Positions 22,217 through 32,151 of a stretch of 64,000 nucleotides of DNA are shown one piece after another. A program made the position numbers and the translations under genes. The DNA comes from Kingdonia uniflora (Eukaryota > Streptophyta > Magnoliopsida > Ranunculales > Circaeasteraceae), in the NCBI GenBank assembly GCA_014058105.1, contig JACGCM010002493.1, positions 930,001-994,000 on the forward strand, written 5' to 3'. The stretch's first letter is position 1; each line of letters begins with the position of its first letter. The notes under the pieces are model-generated. The model searched no databases, had not been told where the DNA came from, and saw only the letters and a list, made by a program, of their open reading frames with translations.

Positions 22217-22531
22217 TGACTCGGCGACCAGCATACTTCGAAGATGGCAACATAGTTGCAGATGTTGCTCCAACAGCTTGTAGAGGCACTGGAAAAATGA
22301 GGGATTATATTGATGTTGCTCCAACAACTTGTAGATGTTTCAATACAAACCAAAGAAGGGGGTTATATTGAAGTTGTTGCTGGTTCTTGCAATGGTCTAT
22401 TATGCGTATATTCTATTTATACCAAAAATCTTCCACTTTTTATTTACAATCTGATTACCAGAGAATCTATTACCTTGCCTTTATCAGCTCCAAAATCTAG
22501 GCATGTTCTCGATAGCATTGGGTTTGGTTAG
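22217..22531 (+). pseudogene. F-box-associated gene fragment captured within the hAT
   Basis: The open segment 22310-22531 reads EVVAGSCNGLLCVYSIYT, then IYNLITRESITLPL and SIGFG. GSCNGLLC..., N..TRE...LP and GFG are the hallmark spacing of the F-box-associated interaction domain found C-terminal to plant F-boxes. There is no F-box upstream. The preceding frame from ATG 22217 (MTRRPAYFEDGNIVADVAPT) is a different sequence, and VDVAPTxC repeats at the join. The gene stops at the hAT subterminal repeats, so it looks like a transduplicated host exon. Confidence 0.65.
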
Positions 22532-22712
22532 GCTGTTTGGAATCATGGATGAGCAAATTGATGATAATAATGGTAAACGGGTCGGGTTGACCCATTTAAA
22601 TCAGGGTCAGGTTTGGATTTGAATTTTTGACCTGTTTAGTTAAACAGGTCGGGTTTGGGTTTGTATTTCTGACCCTTCAACCCATTATGAGCCGACCCAT
22701 TTTCCAGCTCTA

Positions 22713-23540
22713 GTTGTCGGCAATTTTCCTACTGTACCAGGAAAATGGAAACATCTCTTAATTGTAATGGACTACTTCACTAAGTGGATAGAAGCAGCCC
22801 CTCTGTGCCGTACACGAGAAGATAAAGTCATCAAGTTCATTTGGGAAAACATCATCATTCGATTTGGCTACCCCCATCTCATCCGAATAGACAACGGACC
22901 CCAGTTCGTTGGCTCCAAGGTCGCCGAATTCCTCAATCAGCATAACATCATAAATTCCCCTTCAAATCCCTATTACCTGCAAGGAAACGGCCAAGCTGAG
23001 ATAACTAATTGCACTATCGTAGATAGAATCAAAAGACGCCTAATAGAAAAGAAATGAAATTGGGTCATGGAGCTACCACCTGTGTTATGGGCAAATCGAA
23101 CTACACCCCGAGTTTCAATTGGCTGCACACCGTTCTTTTTGACATATGGTACCGATGCAATCATCCCAACTCAATATCATTACCCTATTCGCGACCATAC
23201 CATGACCGAGGAAGAAAATGAATTCCAGTTGCATGTAATATAAACTGGATCGAAGAGACTCGAGATAAAACAATCATGAAATTGAGAAAGTATCACCAAG
23301 CTTTAGCCCGATCTTATAACAAACGAGTTCGACATAGAGAGTTTGAAATTAAAGATCTGGTTCTCTGAGAGATTCCCAAACATCGTAAAAAACTTAATGC
23401 TGGGAAATTATCCAAAAACTGGTAAGGTCCTTTTGTCGTCATCGGGAAAGCGGCCTCAGTTCTCATGACCTCGTCACTGAGCATGGCGAGCACATACATA
23501 ACCCTTGGAACACAAGGAGACTTAAATTGTATCCTAGATA
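22713..23540 (+). pseudogene. pol: Integrase core and C-terminal domain, outer element (resumes after hAT)
   Basis: Begins in the right-hand target duplication (VVGNFP...) and continues the frame left at 6725. MDYFTKWIEAAPLCRTRED, LIRIDNGPQFVGSKV (second Asp) and NGQAEITN (catalytic Glu, intact) are visible in 22767-23057. After a stop at 23055 come ELPPVLWANRTTPR, FFLTYGTDAIIPTQ, LNAGKLSKNW, a stop and GPFVVIG, the GPY/F domain. The C-terminus ends about 23540. The Asp/Glu residues here survive, whereas the inner element has lost the Glu. Confidence 0.87.
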
Positions 23541-23650
23541 AAATATCTATCACAGTATACTTTCTTCAAACCAATCCATCAGTTCGTATGATGAGCTCAT
23601 AGTAATAAAAGATTATTGTTTGATGAACGCATCTGAGTACTTTATTTCTA
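23541..23650. other. Post-pol spacer, outer element
   Basis: Non-coding, with AGTAATAAAAGATTATTG, before the tandem array. Confidence 0.5.
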
Positions 23651-24905
23651 TACACAGTTTACAAATCATTTGTTGTTTTGGCCAAATTGATCATTTAAAT
23701 ACATTACAGATCATTTGTTGCTTCGGTCACACCGATATATCCAATACATTCACTATATGCCAATCTTCACCAATGAAATACTTGTGTTCGATTGCCCTAC
23801 AAAATTTATATATACAGATCACAGATCATTTGTTACTTTGGCCAAATCAATCATTTAAATACATTACAGATCGTTTGTTGCTTCAGCCAAACCAATCTAT
23901 CTAATACATTCATTGTACGCCAATCTTACACCAATAAAATACTTGTGCTCGATTGCCCTACAAAAATTTATATATACAGATTATAGATCATTTGTTACTT
24001 TGGCCAAATCGATCATCTAAATACATTACAAATCGTTTGTTGCTTTGGCCAAGCCGATCTATCTAATACATTCATTGTATGCCAATCTTACACCAATTAA
24101 ATACTTATGCTCGATTGCCCTACAAAAATTTATATATACAAATCACAGATCATTTGTTGCTTTGGCCAAATCGATCATCTAAATACATTACAGATCGCTT
24201 GTTGCTTCGGCCAAACTGATCTATCTAATACATTCGTTGTACGCCAATCTTACACCAATGAAATACTTGTGTTTGATTTCCCTACAAAATTTTATATATA
24301 TAGATCACAGATTATTTGTTGCTTTGGCCAAATCGATCATCTAAATACATTACAGATCATTTGTTGCTTCGGCCAAACTGATCTATCTAATACATTCGTT
24401 GTACGCCAATCTTACACCAATGAAATACTTGTGTTCGATTGCCCTACAAAAAATTTTATATGCAGATCACAGATCATTTGTTTCTTTGGCCAAATCGATT
24501 ATCTAAGTACATTACAGATTGTTTGGCCAAACCGATCTATCTAATACATTCACTGTACGCCAATCTTACACCAATGAAATACTTGTGTTCGATTACCCTA
24601 CAAAAATTTCTATATACAGATCACAGATTATTTGTTACTTTGGCCAAATCGATCATCTAAATTCATTACAGATCGTTTGTTGCTTCGGCCAAGCCGATCT
24701 ATCTAATATATTTGCAGTACGCCAATCTTACACCAATGAAATACTTGTGCTCAATTGCCCTACAAAAATTTCTATATACAGATCACAGATCGTTTGTTGC
24801 TTCGGCAAAACCAATCTATCTAATACATTCGCCGTACGCCAATCTTACACCAATAAAATACTTGTGTTCGATTGCCCTACAAAAATTTCTATATATAGAG
24901 TACAT
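23651..24905 (+). repeat. 162-bp tandem array, about 8 units, outer element
   Basis: The marker GCCCTACAAAA recurs at 23794, 23955, 24117, 24279 (as TCCCTAC), 24441, 24595 (ACCCTAC), 24757 and 24874; spacings are 161, 162, 162, 162, 154, 162 and 117. Each unit contains two related halves of the form CAGATCrTTTGTTGCTTyGGCCAAA..GATC. The last unit has lost one half. Open frames through the array encode only repeated CFGQTDLSNTF-like peptides and are not genes. It lies between pol and the antisense gene, where Tat-lineage 3' regions are known to generate satellite-like repeats. Confidence 0.93.
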
Positions 24906-25300
24906 ATCATTTGAGGGCACACTGATCAACGCATGCATCACGGATAGTTTACCAGATGAGTTGAACCGATCACACATCACGCTACTTTACATACATTATC
25001 TTTGGTACCTCACACGGCTAGTACAGTCCACTACTCGCCCTTAACTGCTTCCTTATATATCCATTTTTTTTTTATCCATTATTCGTCTACATACAACATG
25101 ATCACATTATTTATTCTTCACTAGAGTTATTACTCAACTCATTTCTCACATTAGACGGACCTGCCGCGTTCTCTATACCCCTCTTCTGCAACTTACGCCG
25201 TATAAATTCTGGCATCTTCCTAATAACAATCTTCTTTCCCTCTCTAACCATCCTCTGATTAAACGATACAATCCTGGAAATTATAGGTTCTAAATATGCA
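24906..25300. other. Spacer between tandem array and antisense region, outer element
   Basis: Non-coding AT-rich sequence; nothing recognised. Confidence 0.5.
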
Positions 25301-25302
25301 GA

Positions 25303-25953
25303 TCAAATTACCTCCATCTCACATTCTACACCCTGGGAGATCAAACCATCACATATCCTCTCACTCTCAGCTGCCAATCTCTTCAACTCGGATGCAAAGA
25401 ATGATATTACTGCAACCATCTCCCTCTCATGACTACTGCCCGCCTCATTTTTCACCTGCCTACCGAGAAGGAGTTCGCTCAGCTTATGCTGCGATCCCTT
25501 CAGTGCATCCTCCAGTTTCTTACAGCGATCGTCCACTCGTCATTTTTCACGACACACATCCAAATTCCGAGCTACCAGAACGGTCATAAATTTATCCATA
25601 TGATAAATCAGAGATATTGAATTTTCATAACCTTTGCATTCCACCCGCTTCGAATCATAACTTATCTCCCACCGCAATAGATTCTCAACCAACTTCGTAT
25701 TCACGCTTCGAAGTTTGTCATTTTCAGACTGATATTCCAAGATGTATAGGTACCGCGTTTGTGAAAGTTGTTCTAGATTGCATATTTTATTCCAATCCTT
25801 CTTTATGACTTTATTTTGTTGAGCACAAACCTCCTCCACCTCCTTTCCCATCATCCCAGTAACCAACCACAATGCTTTATATTTGCGAGCACGATCTTTA
25901 ACATCGCTTATCTCCGCTCCAAGCATATTCACTTGAAACTGCAGCTCCTTCAC
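25303..25953 (-). CDS. Antisense ORF C-terminal segments, outer element
   Basis: Minus-strand open segments 25953-25540 (137 codons) and 25536-25303 (77 codons). The first has coiled-coil character (KELQFQVNMLGAEISDVKDR, SENDKLRSVNTKLVENLL) and the second continues with KKLEDALKGSQHKLSELL and FFASELKRLAAESERI. Upstream to about 26260 the minus strand also reads Glu/Lys/Leu-rich in broken frames. This is the positional counterpart of 14204-16621 in the inner element. Confidence 0.5.
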
Positions 25954-27232
25954 ATTATTCCCTTCAGCCTCTAATGCAGCTAACAGTTCAGAAATTTGCG
26001 TTCACACAGCTAGCAATTCAGCACCTTGTTGACTAGATCGCTCTGATCCACTTCCAACTCCAACATCTTTTTTTCTTATCTCTTCCTCTAAACTTTCTAT
26101 CTTTCTCAAAGAAACAGACATCACCGCCTCCTTCCCTTGAAGAGTTTCACTAATCTCCGCCCTCAATTTTTCTTCAGCCGCAATAGCAAAATTTTTGGCT
26201 TCTCAACACAATCTTAGTTCAGCACGCACTTGTTTATTTTCTACACGTAACGCGTCGCACTGGATTTGTACAGCAGCCAGATTAATCTATCACAACAGAT
26301 TACATTTATAATAATTCTTCATAACAACAGAGTACATATAATAGTTCACAAGGTTACATCAAGAATGTGGTATCAGAGTAAACCAGATACATCATTCTGT
26401 TCTAACAAAAAAAAATCACAGATTATATTTTTCATCAAACTCTACAAAGAGCCAGTCATGGAAAATTAAGAGTAATATATTTATAACTCTTCCGAACAGG
26501 AGACAACCGCAGCTTGTCTCTCCCTGCCTTCCTACTCGACCCCTGCACTTCTACCAGCATGGTAAAAGTCACAACCTCCTGTTGACGTTGTTTGCAATGC
26601 GTTTTTGATATCAGGGGCTTGAATTGCGTGCTTCTTGAGCTAAAACATAACTCGCTCTGGGTCTGGAACTACACCCCTCTCCCACAGCAGCTCTAGATAA
26701 GCCTCCTTTAACCCTCGCTCACTATTTACTTCGACCTCAAAATACAAAGTCAGAGCTAATAGCATGCTCTGACACCTCGCCCTACCACTTGGGTCGTTAA
26801 AACAAGCCAACTCTTTCGATTTTCAAACAAATCCTCCCCTTTCCTCTTCTATTCTTAACACTTCATATTTTTCTACTTTTATTTTAGCATATTTATATTG
26901 CATATCATATAACTCTCTAAATGTTTTCTCTTAATTTAACTTAAATTGTCTTCTCTCATATTCAGTTTTGTTAAGTACCTGTTGAATACGGGCTACGAAG
27001 TCCCACGCTTCACTCAACAACTTCTCCAACTCAGAGTTTACTTTTCTTAAACATTCTATCTCCTGCACAGATTACAGATATCTCATTTCAATACCAACAT
27101 TCATGAAAAACATATTTCGAAATATCACTCAAAAAGAAAATAGTGTACGATTATACAGAGTACTATCACAATCTAAGTCACACGAACTGAAAAACAGAAG
27201 ACAAGATACCACATAACGTTGAAAGAGGCTTG

Positions 27233-28075
27233 CTAAATGTCTACCTTAGAAGGAGATTTCAGTGTTTTTCCCAGAGAAGGAACTGTTTCAGCACGTTCCA
27301 ACAGAGGGTCCAAAATCTGCCCAATAGTATAGATCGCCTCTGCACTGCCTGGAGGAAGATGCAAAACTTTCTCAAACGCACCACCCATCTGTTCCTCCTC
27401 AGCAGGGAGCTCGATCTCCGCATACCTACCATTCCAAGCCAAAGCCACATCATCAACACTCAACCCAAAACAGTAGTACGAGTTGATGAAGTGATCTCTC
27501 TCCACTAAGGCTGCCGTAATAGCTTCAGACATGAGCTTATCATGCTTTAACAGCTCACTGTACTTTAAACAGCTGCAGTAGCATCTGCAACCCTTCTCTC
27601 TCCAACAGAAGGTCACCCTCAAGCTCCTTCACATGATCTGACTAGGCCTCGAACTTCGCCGTCAGAGTCTCAAATTTTTGGCCTCTCTTGTCCAGACATT
27701 GTCTGGCCCCCTTCAACATCGTAGACAGCTACCAATATAACAAAACAGAAGAGTCAGTTCAACAGTTTCATTCAGTTCACAGGAAACATCAAGTAAACAG
27801 TTTTTTAAACCATATATTGTGAACGTATGCTCGAGATACTCATCCCTGAGCTTCTGCAAGTCAGTCCCGGCCATATGGCAATACCGCCGCTCCAACTTTC
27901 TCATCTTGGCAGCAGTATGAGGGTTAGTTCAGTTACAGTCCTCCTCCACAAGTCATTTCCTCTTCAGACTCTTCTCCACATCCCCAAGCGCAGACATGCT
28001 CACTTCAGGTTTTTCCTGACCAACAGCAGGCTTTGCGATCTCTTGTTCTATGGGCACAGCCTCAACCGCTGAGCC
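27233..28075 (-). CDS. Antisense ORF middle segments, outer element
   Basis: Minus-strand segments 27904-27713 (RKLERRYCHMAGTDLQKLRDEY) and 27622-27233 (129 codons; ELLKHDKLMSEAITAALVER, EIELPAEEEQMGGAFEKVLH). Composition is acidic/helical, and the segments are separated by an intron-like gap. No domain recognised. It sits between the N-terminal domain (28510-29011) and the C-terminal coiled coils. Confidence 0.45.
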
Positions 28076-28509
28076 GCTTAGCTGCGCCAACTTTTGACCT
28101 TTACGAGTAAGTTACTTGATAACCTGAGGAACAAAAGGTTGAGGACTAAGCAAGTTAGCCACGATCTCAACAACCTTCCCCTCGGCCATAGCTCATTTTT
28201 CTTGAGCAAGCTGAACTTTGGGCACTATTGAATCTACTCTTTTGTGCCTTCGGATACCCAATTCACTGAGTACCTCTGTGAGCTCATCCTGGTCGCGAGC
28301 AACACAATCAAATAGACTAGTCTTATCTGGAGTAGCCAACGGTTTGGGCTCTGCAAAACAAAAGGAACAAAATATCAGTTACACAACATTCGGACATAGC
28401 TATCAACTATTCGAAGATTGGCCAACATTACTTACTCGGATTAAAATATCTATGGTTCAGCCCGAGGGCTGGTTTATCTGAAACCTAGAAATAGCTGCCC
28501 TCAACCTAC

Positions 28510-29011
28510 ACAAGGTGGTCATTCCATGGCCTACCCGCAGACTCAAAATCAAAAAAATTTGGCCTAGCCGAATCACTATACAAGTAACCACTGTTTCGAC
28601 CCTCCATATACTTAAACTTGTAAATTTTCAAAACATCTTCCGCTGCAAACTTCTTCGCAATCCCTTCCTTGCTCCATTTTTTTCATCACCTCACATACCC
28701 TCATCATCTCATACACATTCCCATTTAGTTGGGCAGGGCAGTACTGTATTCATGACCCCTTTCTGAAAATTGGTCAGCGGAATTCTAAGGCTGCATTCAA
28801 CCTGATTCAAGAAACATAAAAACTCACGTGGACCTGATAACCCAAGCCCATTGTAGTATGAGAGGTTAACCCCCTCACTAATACCTTTCTCTTTCTTCCA
28901 TTTTTCCAAACAGAGAACTTGATAGTATGTTGTTTCCTCCCCTTTTTTGGAGACATAGGCTCTGAACCAGAGATCTTGGTGCTCTACATACCCACCCCAC
29001 TCTCCTGGCAT
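28510..29011 (-). CDS. Antisense ORF N-terminal domain, outer element
   Basis: 29011-28709 encodes LSGPREFLCFLNQVECSLRI, then PLTNFQKGVMNTVLPCPTKW. After a frame change at 28709-28650 the strand reads AAEDVLKIYKFKYMEG and then RPNFFDFESAGRPWNDHLV followed by a stop. The inner element has PLSNLAKSVMNMIGACPT and CFFDLSSAGRVWNDNLLWVSG at the equivalent place. The shared order PL.N....VMN....CPT ... FFD..SAGR.WND.L in two differently aged elements supports a real antisense protein family. Confidence 0.62.
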
Positions 29012-29591
29012 TTCATTTTATTTCTCAAATACTCTCACCCTACATCCACCCCCACGAGGTATATGATAAATACTCTCTCTTTCTCCTTTCCATCCTCCCT
29101 CTCCTTTACGCCCTCATATCTACTGGGTCCCACCACCTCTATCATCGTCCCCACACTATCAAAAGTTTTCTCCATTCTACTACACTCGTCACCCTTCTTG
29201 AAGACGATGTCTCCTCAGAACTGGACGACACTACGAACTTACTAGCAGGAATAATAGGTTTAGAATGCATACTGAACCTACAGATACAGAGGCATATTTT
29301 ATCATTATCACTACGTTATAAACAGTACAAATAAACCTACCCTCTATCAAGTCAACACATCCATTTTCCCTAAAATCCCAAAAACAAAAAATCATTTTAA
29401 ATTTCCCTCACCATCTCCAACAAATATATTTTCTCTCTCTAAGACAACATATGCACAAATCCTCCATTGCAGACTTTTTTTCATTTTTATTTTTTTTCAA
29501 CACCCTCTGAAAACCTCAGTTTCTACAACCAACTAAACAGATTACTAATGATTACAGATTACTACAAAGAGTACTTACAAAATTAAAACAG

Positions 29592-29879
29592 TCAGAAGTT
29601 TTCATCACCAACCTGTACTTGCTGAGCAACAATCCTCTGCTTACCCGAATGCCTCTTCGAATGCGAACATTCCCATCGCTTTTCCAACAACCTCTGGTCA
29701 CTCGATGAAAATGTCTTTCTCAAAACATAATCAGCACTTAAACGCCTCCTCTCCTTGACAATGATATGCGTACCACATTTTTCTCTCTCTAAAACTGTAG
29801 ACAATTTATGAGGGAGAGAGAGATGAGTTCTTATACTCCCCCTCAGTATGAAACGACGACTCCTTCTAACACGTGTCAA
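29592..29879 (-). CDS. Small basic antisense ORF, outer element
   Basis: 95 codons, minus strand, basic (MTRVRRSRRFILRGSIRTHL, KERRRLSADYVLRK). No family recognised. It is upstream of the antisense N-terminal domain and could be its first exon, as 18400-18214 is in the inner element. Confidence 0.3.
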   Translation of the reverse strand: MTRVRRSRRFILRGSIRTHLSLPHKLSTVLEREKCGTHIIVKERRRLSADYVLRKTFSSSDQRLLEKRWECSHSKRHSGKQRIVAQQVQVGDENF

Positions 29880-30415
29880 TTATCCCCACTATTGCTACAG
29901 GCACGTCTTTTTGTTTTACAACATCATTATGACTTTTATGATAATGTTTGCCACCATCACGTTTATCTCTGTTATCTACCATTACCAACCCTACACCTTT
30001 TCTCAGTCTCGTACCAAAATGACCAATCATCTTACTTATACTCAACCAAGATTGTACAAACTTTCCTAAAATAGCTCAATTTTCAAAATTCGAAGATATC
30101 AATACAGCTGCTAAAATCCTATAGCTGTCATGCACAGCATCTGTACACAATAAATATAACATAATACTTTATTCAATCAGATCGAAACATCGCATACTTT
30201 ATTCTCTCACGATCTCTCATGTTACATTTTATTCACCACAGAGTACTAATACAAAATAGATTACTTTCAACAAAACTCACGACCTCAAGCTCACCAAGCT
30301 CCCCAGTTACATCTAAAGCACCCCCGATGGTTCAGTTGCCCACACATAATCAACTCCCTATTCGCTGCCCTTACATCCTCTTCCACAATCTTATCGCACG
30401 CGAGCTGCCGAATAG

Positions 30416-30646
30416 TCAGTTCTCGCACACAGGGATCCAATAGAGACTTACATAAAATGTTGTACCAAACAAAGCGATCATGCTCGACATGCCTTCATAA
30501 TCTAAGCCAATCAGATTCAATGGCCATTCCATAAGAGCAACGTTATACTGCAAATGACGAAAATAGCGTTCATGGAGTTCAGCCACCTTGATATGAAACC
30601 GGCCATATGCCGCCTGCTGAGTACGCTGAGGCCGAGTCCTCACCAT
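30416..30646 (-). CDS. Small antisense ORF 'MVRTRPQ', outer element
   Basis: 76 codons, starts MVRTRPQRTQQAAYGRFHIK and continues VAELHERYFRHLQYNVALME. The start resembles MVKTRSQRAVEA at 19251 of the inner element. Stops at 30416. Function unknown. Confidence 0.42.
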   Translation of the reverse strand: MVRTRPQRTQQAAYGRFHIKVAELHERYFRHLQYNVALMEWPLNLIGLDYEGMSSMIALFGTTFYVSLYWIPVCEN

Positions 30647-31329
30647 GCTCGACTACAACAACCCCAGAGTAATACCAGTACAAACAGCAAGGAATCCCTA
30701 CTTATAAACAAAAGCAGATCCTCGCAGAATCAATCACCTCACAGATTTTCCTCCGAAAATATTGGTACGAACATCTCTAGCACAGCAGGATATATATGCA
30801 GAATATCGCGATAAATCATTACCCCATATCACAAAATATCCCCTCAGACACGTATATGGTAACACACAAAGCTCGCATAGAGATGAGACTTCCAGTTCTA
30901 ACCAACAACTCGACCTTCTCTAAATTTTACCTTAAATTTTACAACCACTTTTATTTCAGACACATGACACCTATTTATCTATATTACCACAGAAAACTAC
31001 CAAGCCCAAAGACACAATATCGTTATAAACAGAAAACATATATTGTATTCAGTCTGAAAGTTACTCTTATAGAATATTTTACAACAGAGATTTTATAGAT
31101 TACTTCAAATTACATTAAGTATTAGCCCAAAATCCATTTTTCAGCACAAACAAGTTCACAGAAAGAGGCAGACCCAAACTTTGATCTCATGTTACAAGAT
31201 ACAGGGAAGGCAGAAATAATTTTCACAGATGAAAGATCTTCTTCATGGCCAAAGAGCTATGGTTCATGTAAGTAAATGATCATTTGCATCCTCCTCACCT
31301 CCCCGTATGCTAGAGACAGACGGAAGGCT

Positions 31330-31680
31330 TCATTTCTTTAACAAGACCCACTCATTAGCAAGATATCGACGCGACTCCCTTGGCCGAATGCCTGCCGCTT
31401 CATCTTCAGTTGTAACAGCCTCCTCCGTCAGCAGATGAAGACCGTTACGACATTCCACCTCATATGTCACCAAGTAATGAAAACGTACCATTTGGTAGTA
31501 ATCGTCTTTTGCCTCCACCACCTCTTCATAAGACATACAATAAAAAGTGGAAGACACATGAATTGGAGTAGGCAGATGCAGTGGTTGATAGCCAAAATAC
31601 ATGATACGCAACTCCTCCATCTTCCTCCGGATCCTAGACTCTAGGGCCTGAGTCCTAGTCGTCACTATTATCACGGCAAG
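31330..31680 (-). CDS. Small antisense ORF 'VTTRTQ', outer element
   Basis: The minus-strand frame open from 31794 to 31330 becomes gene-like from about 31680: VTTRTQALESRIRRKMEELR, then MYFGYQPLHLPTPIHVSS and ETEDEAAGIRPRESRRYL-type sequence to the stop. The TR.Q start followed by a helical basic stretch matches the two other small antisense ORFs. The part upstream of 31680 is hydrophobic and Phe-rich and is probably not coding. Confidence 0.4.
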   Translation of the reverse strand, partial: LAVIIVTTRTQALESRIRRKMEELRIMYFGYQPLHLPTPIHVSSTFYCMSYEEVVEAKDDYYQMVRFHYLVTYEVECRNGLHLLTEEAVTTEDEAAGIRPRESRRYLANEWVLLKK

Positions 31681-31920
31681 AAAAAAGTGAAGAAGAAACC
31701 AAAAACAAAAGATTTGCTCTTCAAAACTCAACTCAGAGTACCTTTTATACACCAATCTATATTTAAAGCAGACTTTACAAATTCTCAACGCCAAATGGAT
31801 TCCCCATGCAGCAGTATTTGACTACAGTCATTAGCTCTAGAAAACCCAACAGACACCAACAGAGATTCATGCATTGACATAAGAAATGTAACCCGATATA
31901 ACTACAGTATTTATTGACTA

Positions 31921-32151
31921 TTCTCAACCAACACCACTCGCCTATAATCATTCTCATACTGTTGGCTGAGAGGGGGTGATTGTAGTGGTTTTTTCTGTAT
32001 CACGACCTCATGTTTCATCTTTGAACTACAGAAGAGCTTTCGACTTCAACGATAGAGCACGTGGCGCAAATCACAACCATGTACAGGATGAGTTTCTCAA
32101 CCAATACCACTCATCCCTAGCAATACTCATGCTATTGGTTGAGAGCCGTCG
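31921..32151 (+). repeat. Tandem duplication of PPT/LTR-start boundary, outer element
   Basis: TTCTCAACCAACACCACTC (31921) and TTCTCAACCAATACCACTC (32094) begin two copies 173 bp apart. The first copy ends in a good polypurine tract (GAGAGGGGGTGAT, 31968-31980) followed by TGTAGTGGTTTTTTCTGTAT. The second ends GAGAGCCGTCG directly before the true LTR (TGTAATAACTTATTTTGTAT, 32152). The sequence at 31981-32093 therefore looks like a diverged partial LTR start. Confidence 0.7.

Larger units (their letters stand above)
6726..22712. mobile_element. hAT-type DNA transposon remnant inserted in the outer integrase gene
   Basis: Termini TAGAGCTGGCAAAG (6726) and, on the other strand from 22712, TAGAGCTGGAAAATG form short TIRs flanked by an 8-bp duplication. 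Both subterminal regions (about 6745-6905 and 22570-22700) are packed with GGGTCGGGTT/AACCCGACCC-type repeats, as in many plant hAT elements, where they bind transposase. No transposase gene is present, so it is non-autonomous. Cargo between the ends: the inner Tat element (6933-21117), a reverse-oriented copia-like LTR with PBS (21445-22002) and an F-box-associated gene fragment (about 22310-22531). Without the inner element it is about 1.8 kb. Confidence 0.85.

Noticed and set aside
23651..24905. CRISPR-like array
   Set aside because: Units are 162 bp, similar over their whole length with no unique spacers, in a plant genome inside a retrotransposon.
23620..25044. Open frames of up to 145 codons encoding repeated CFGQTDLSNTF-like peptides
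   Set aside because: They are products of reading a 162-bp non-coding tandem array (162 = 3 x 54), which keeps the frame open; they lack consistent starts and the array is in a retrotransposon 3' region.
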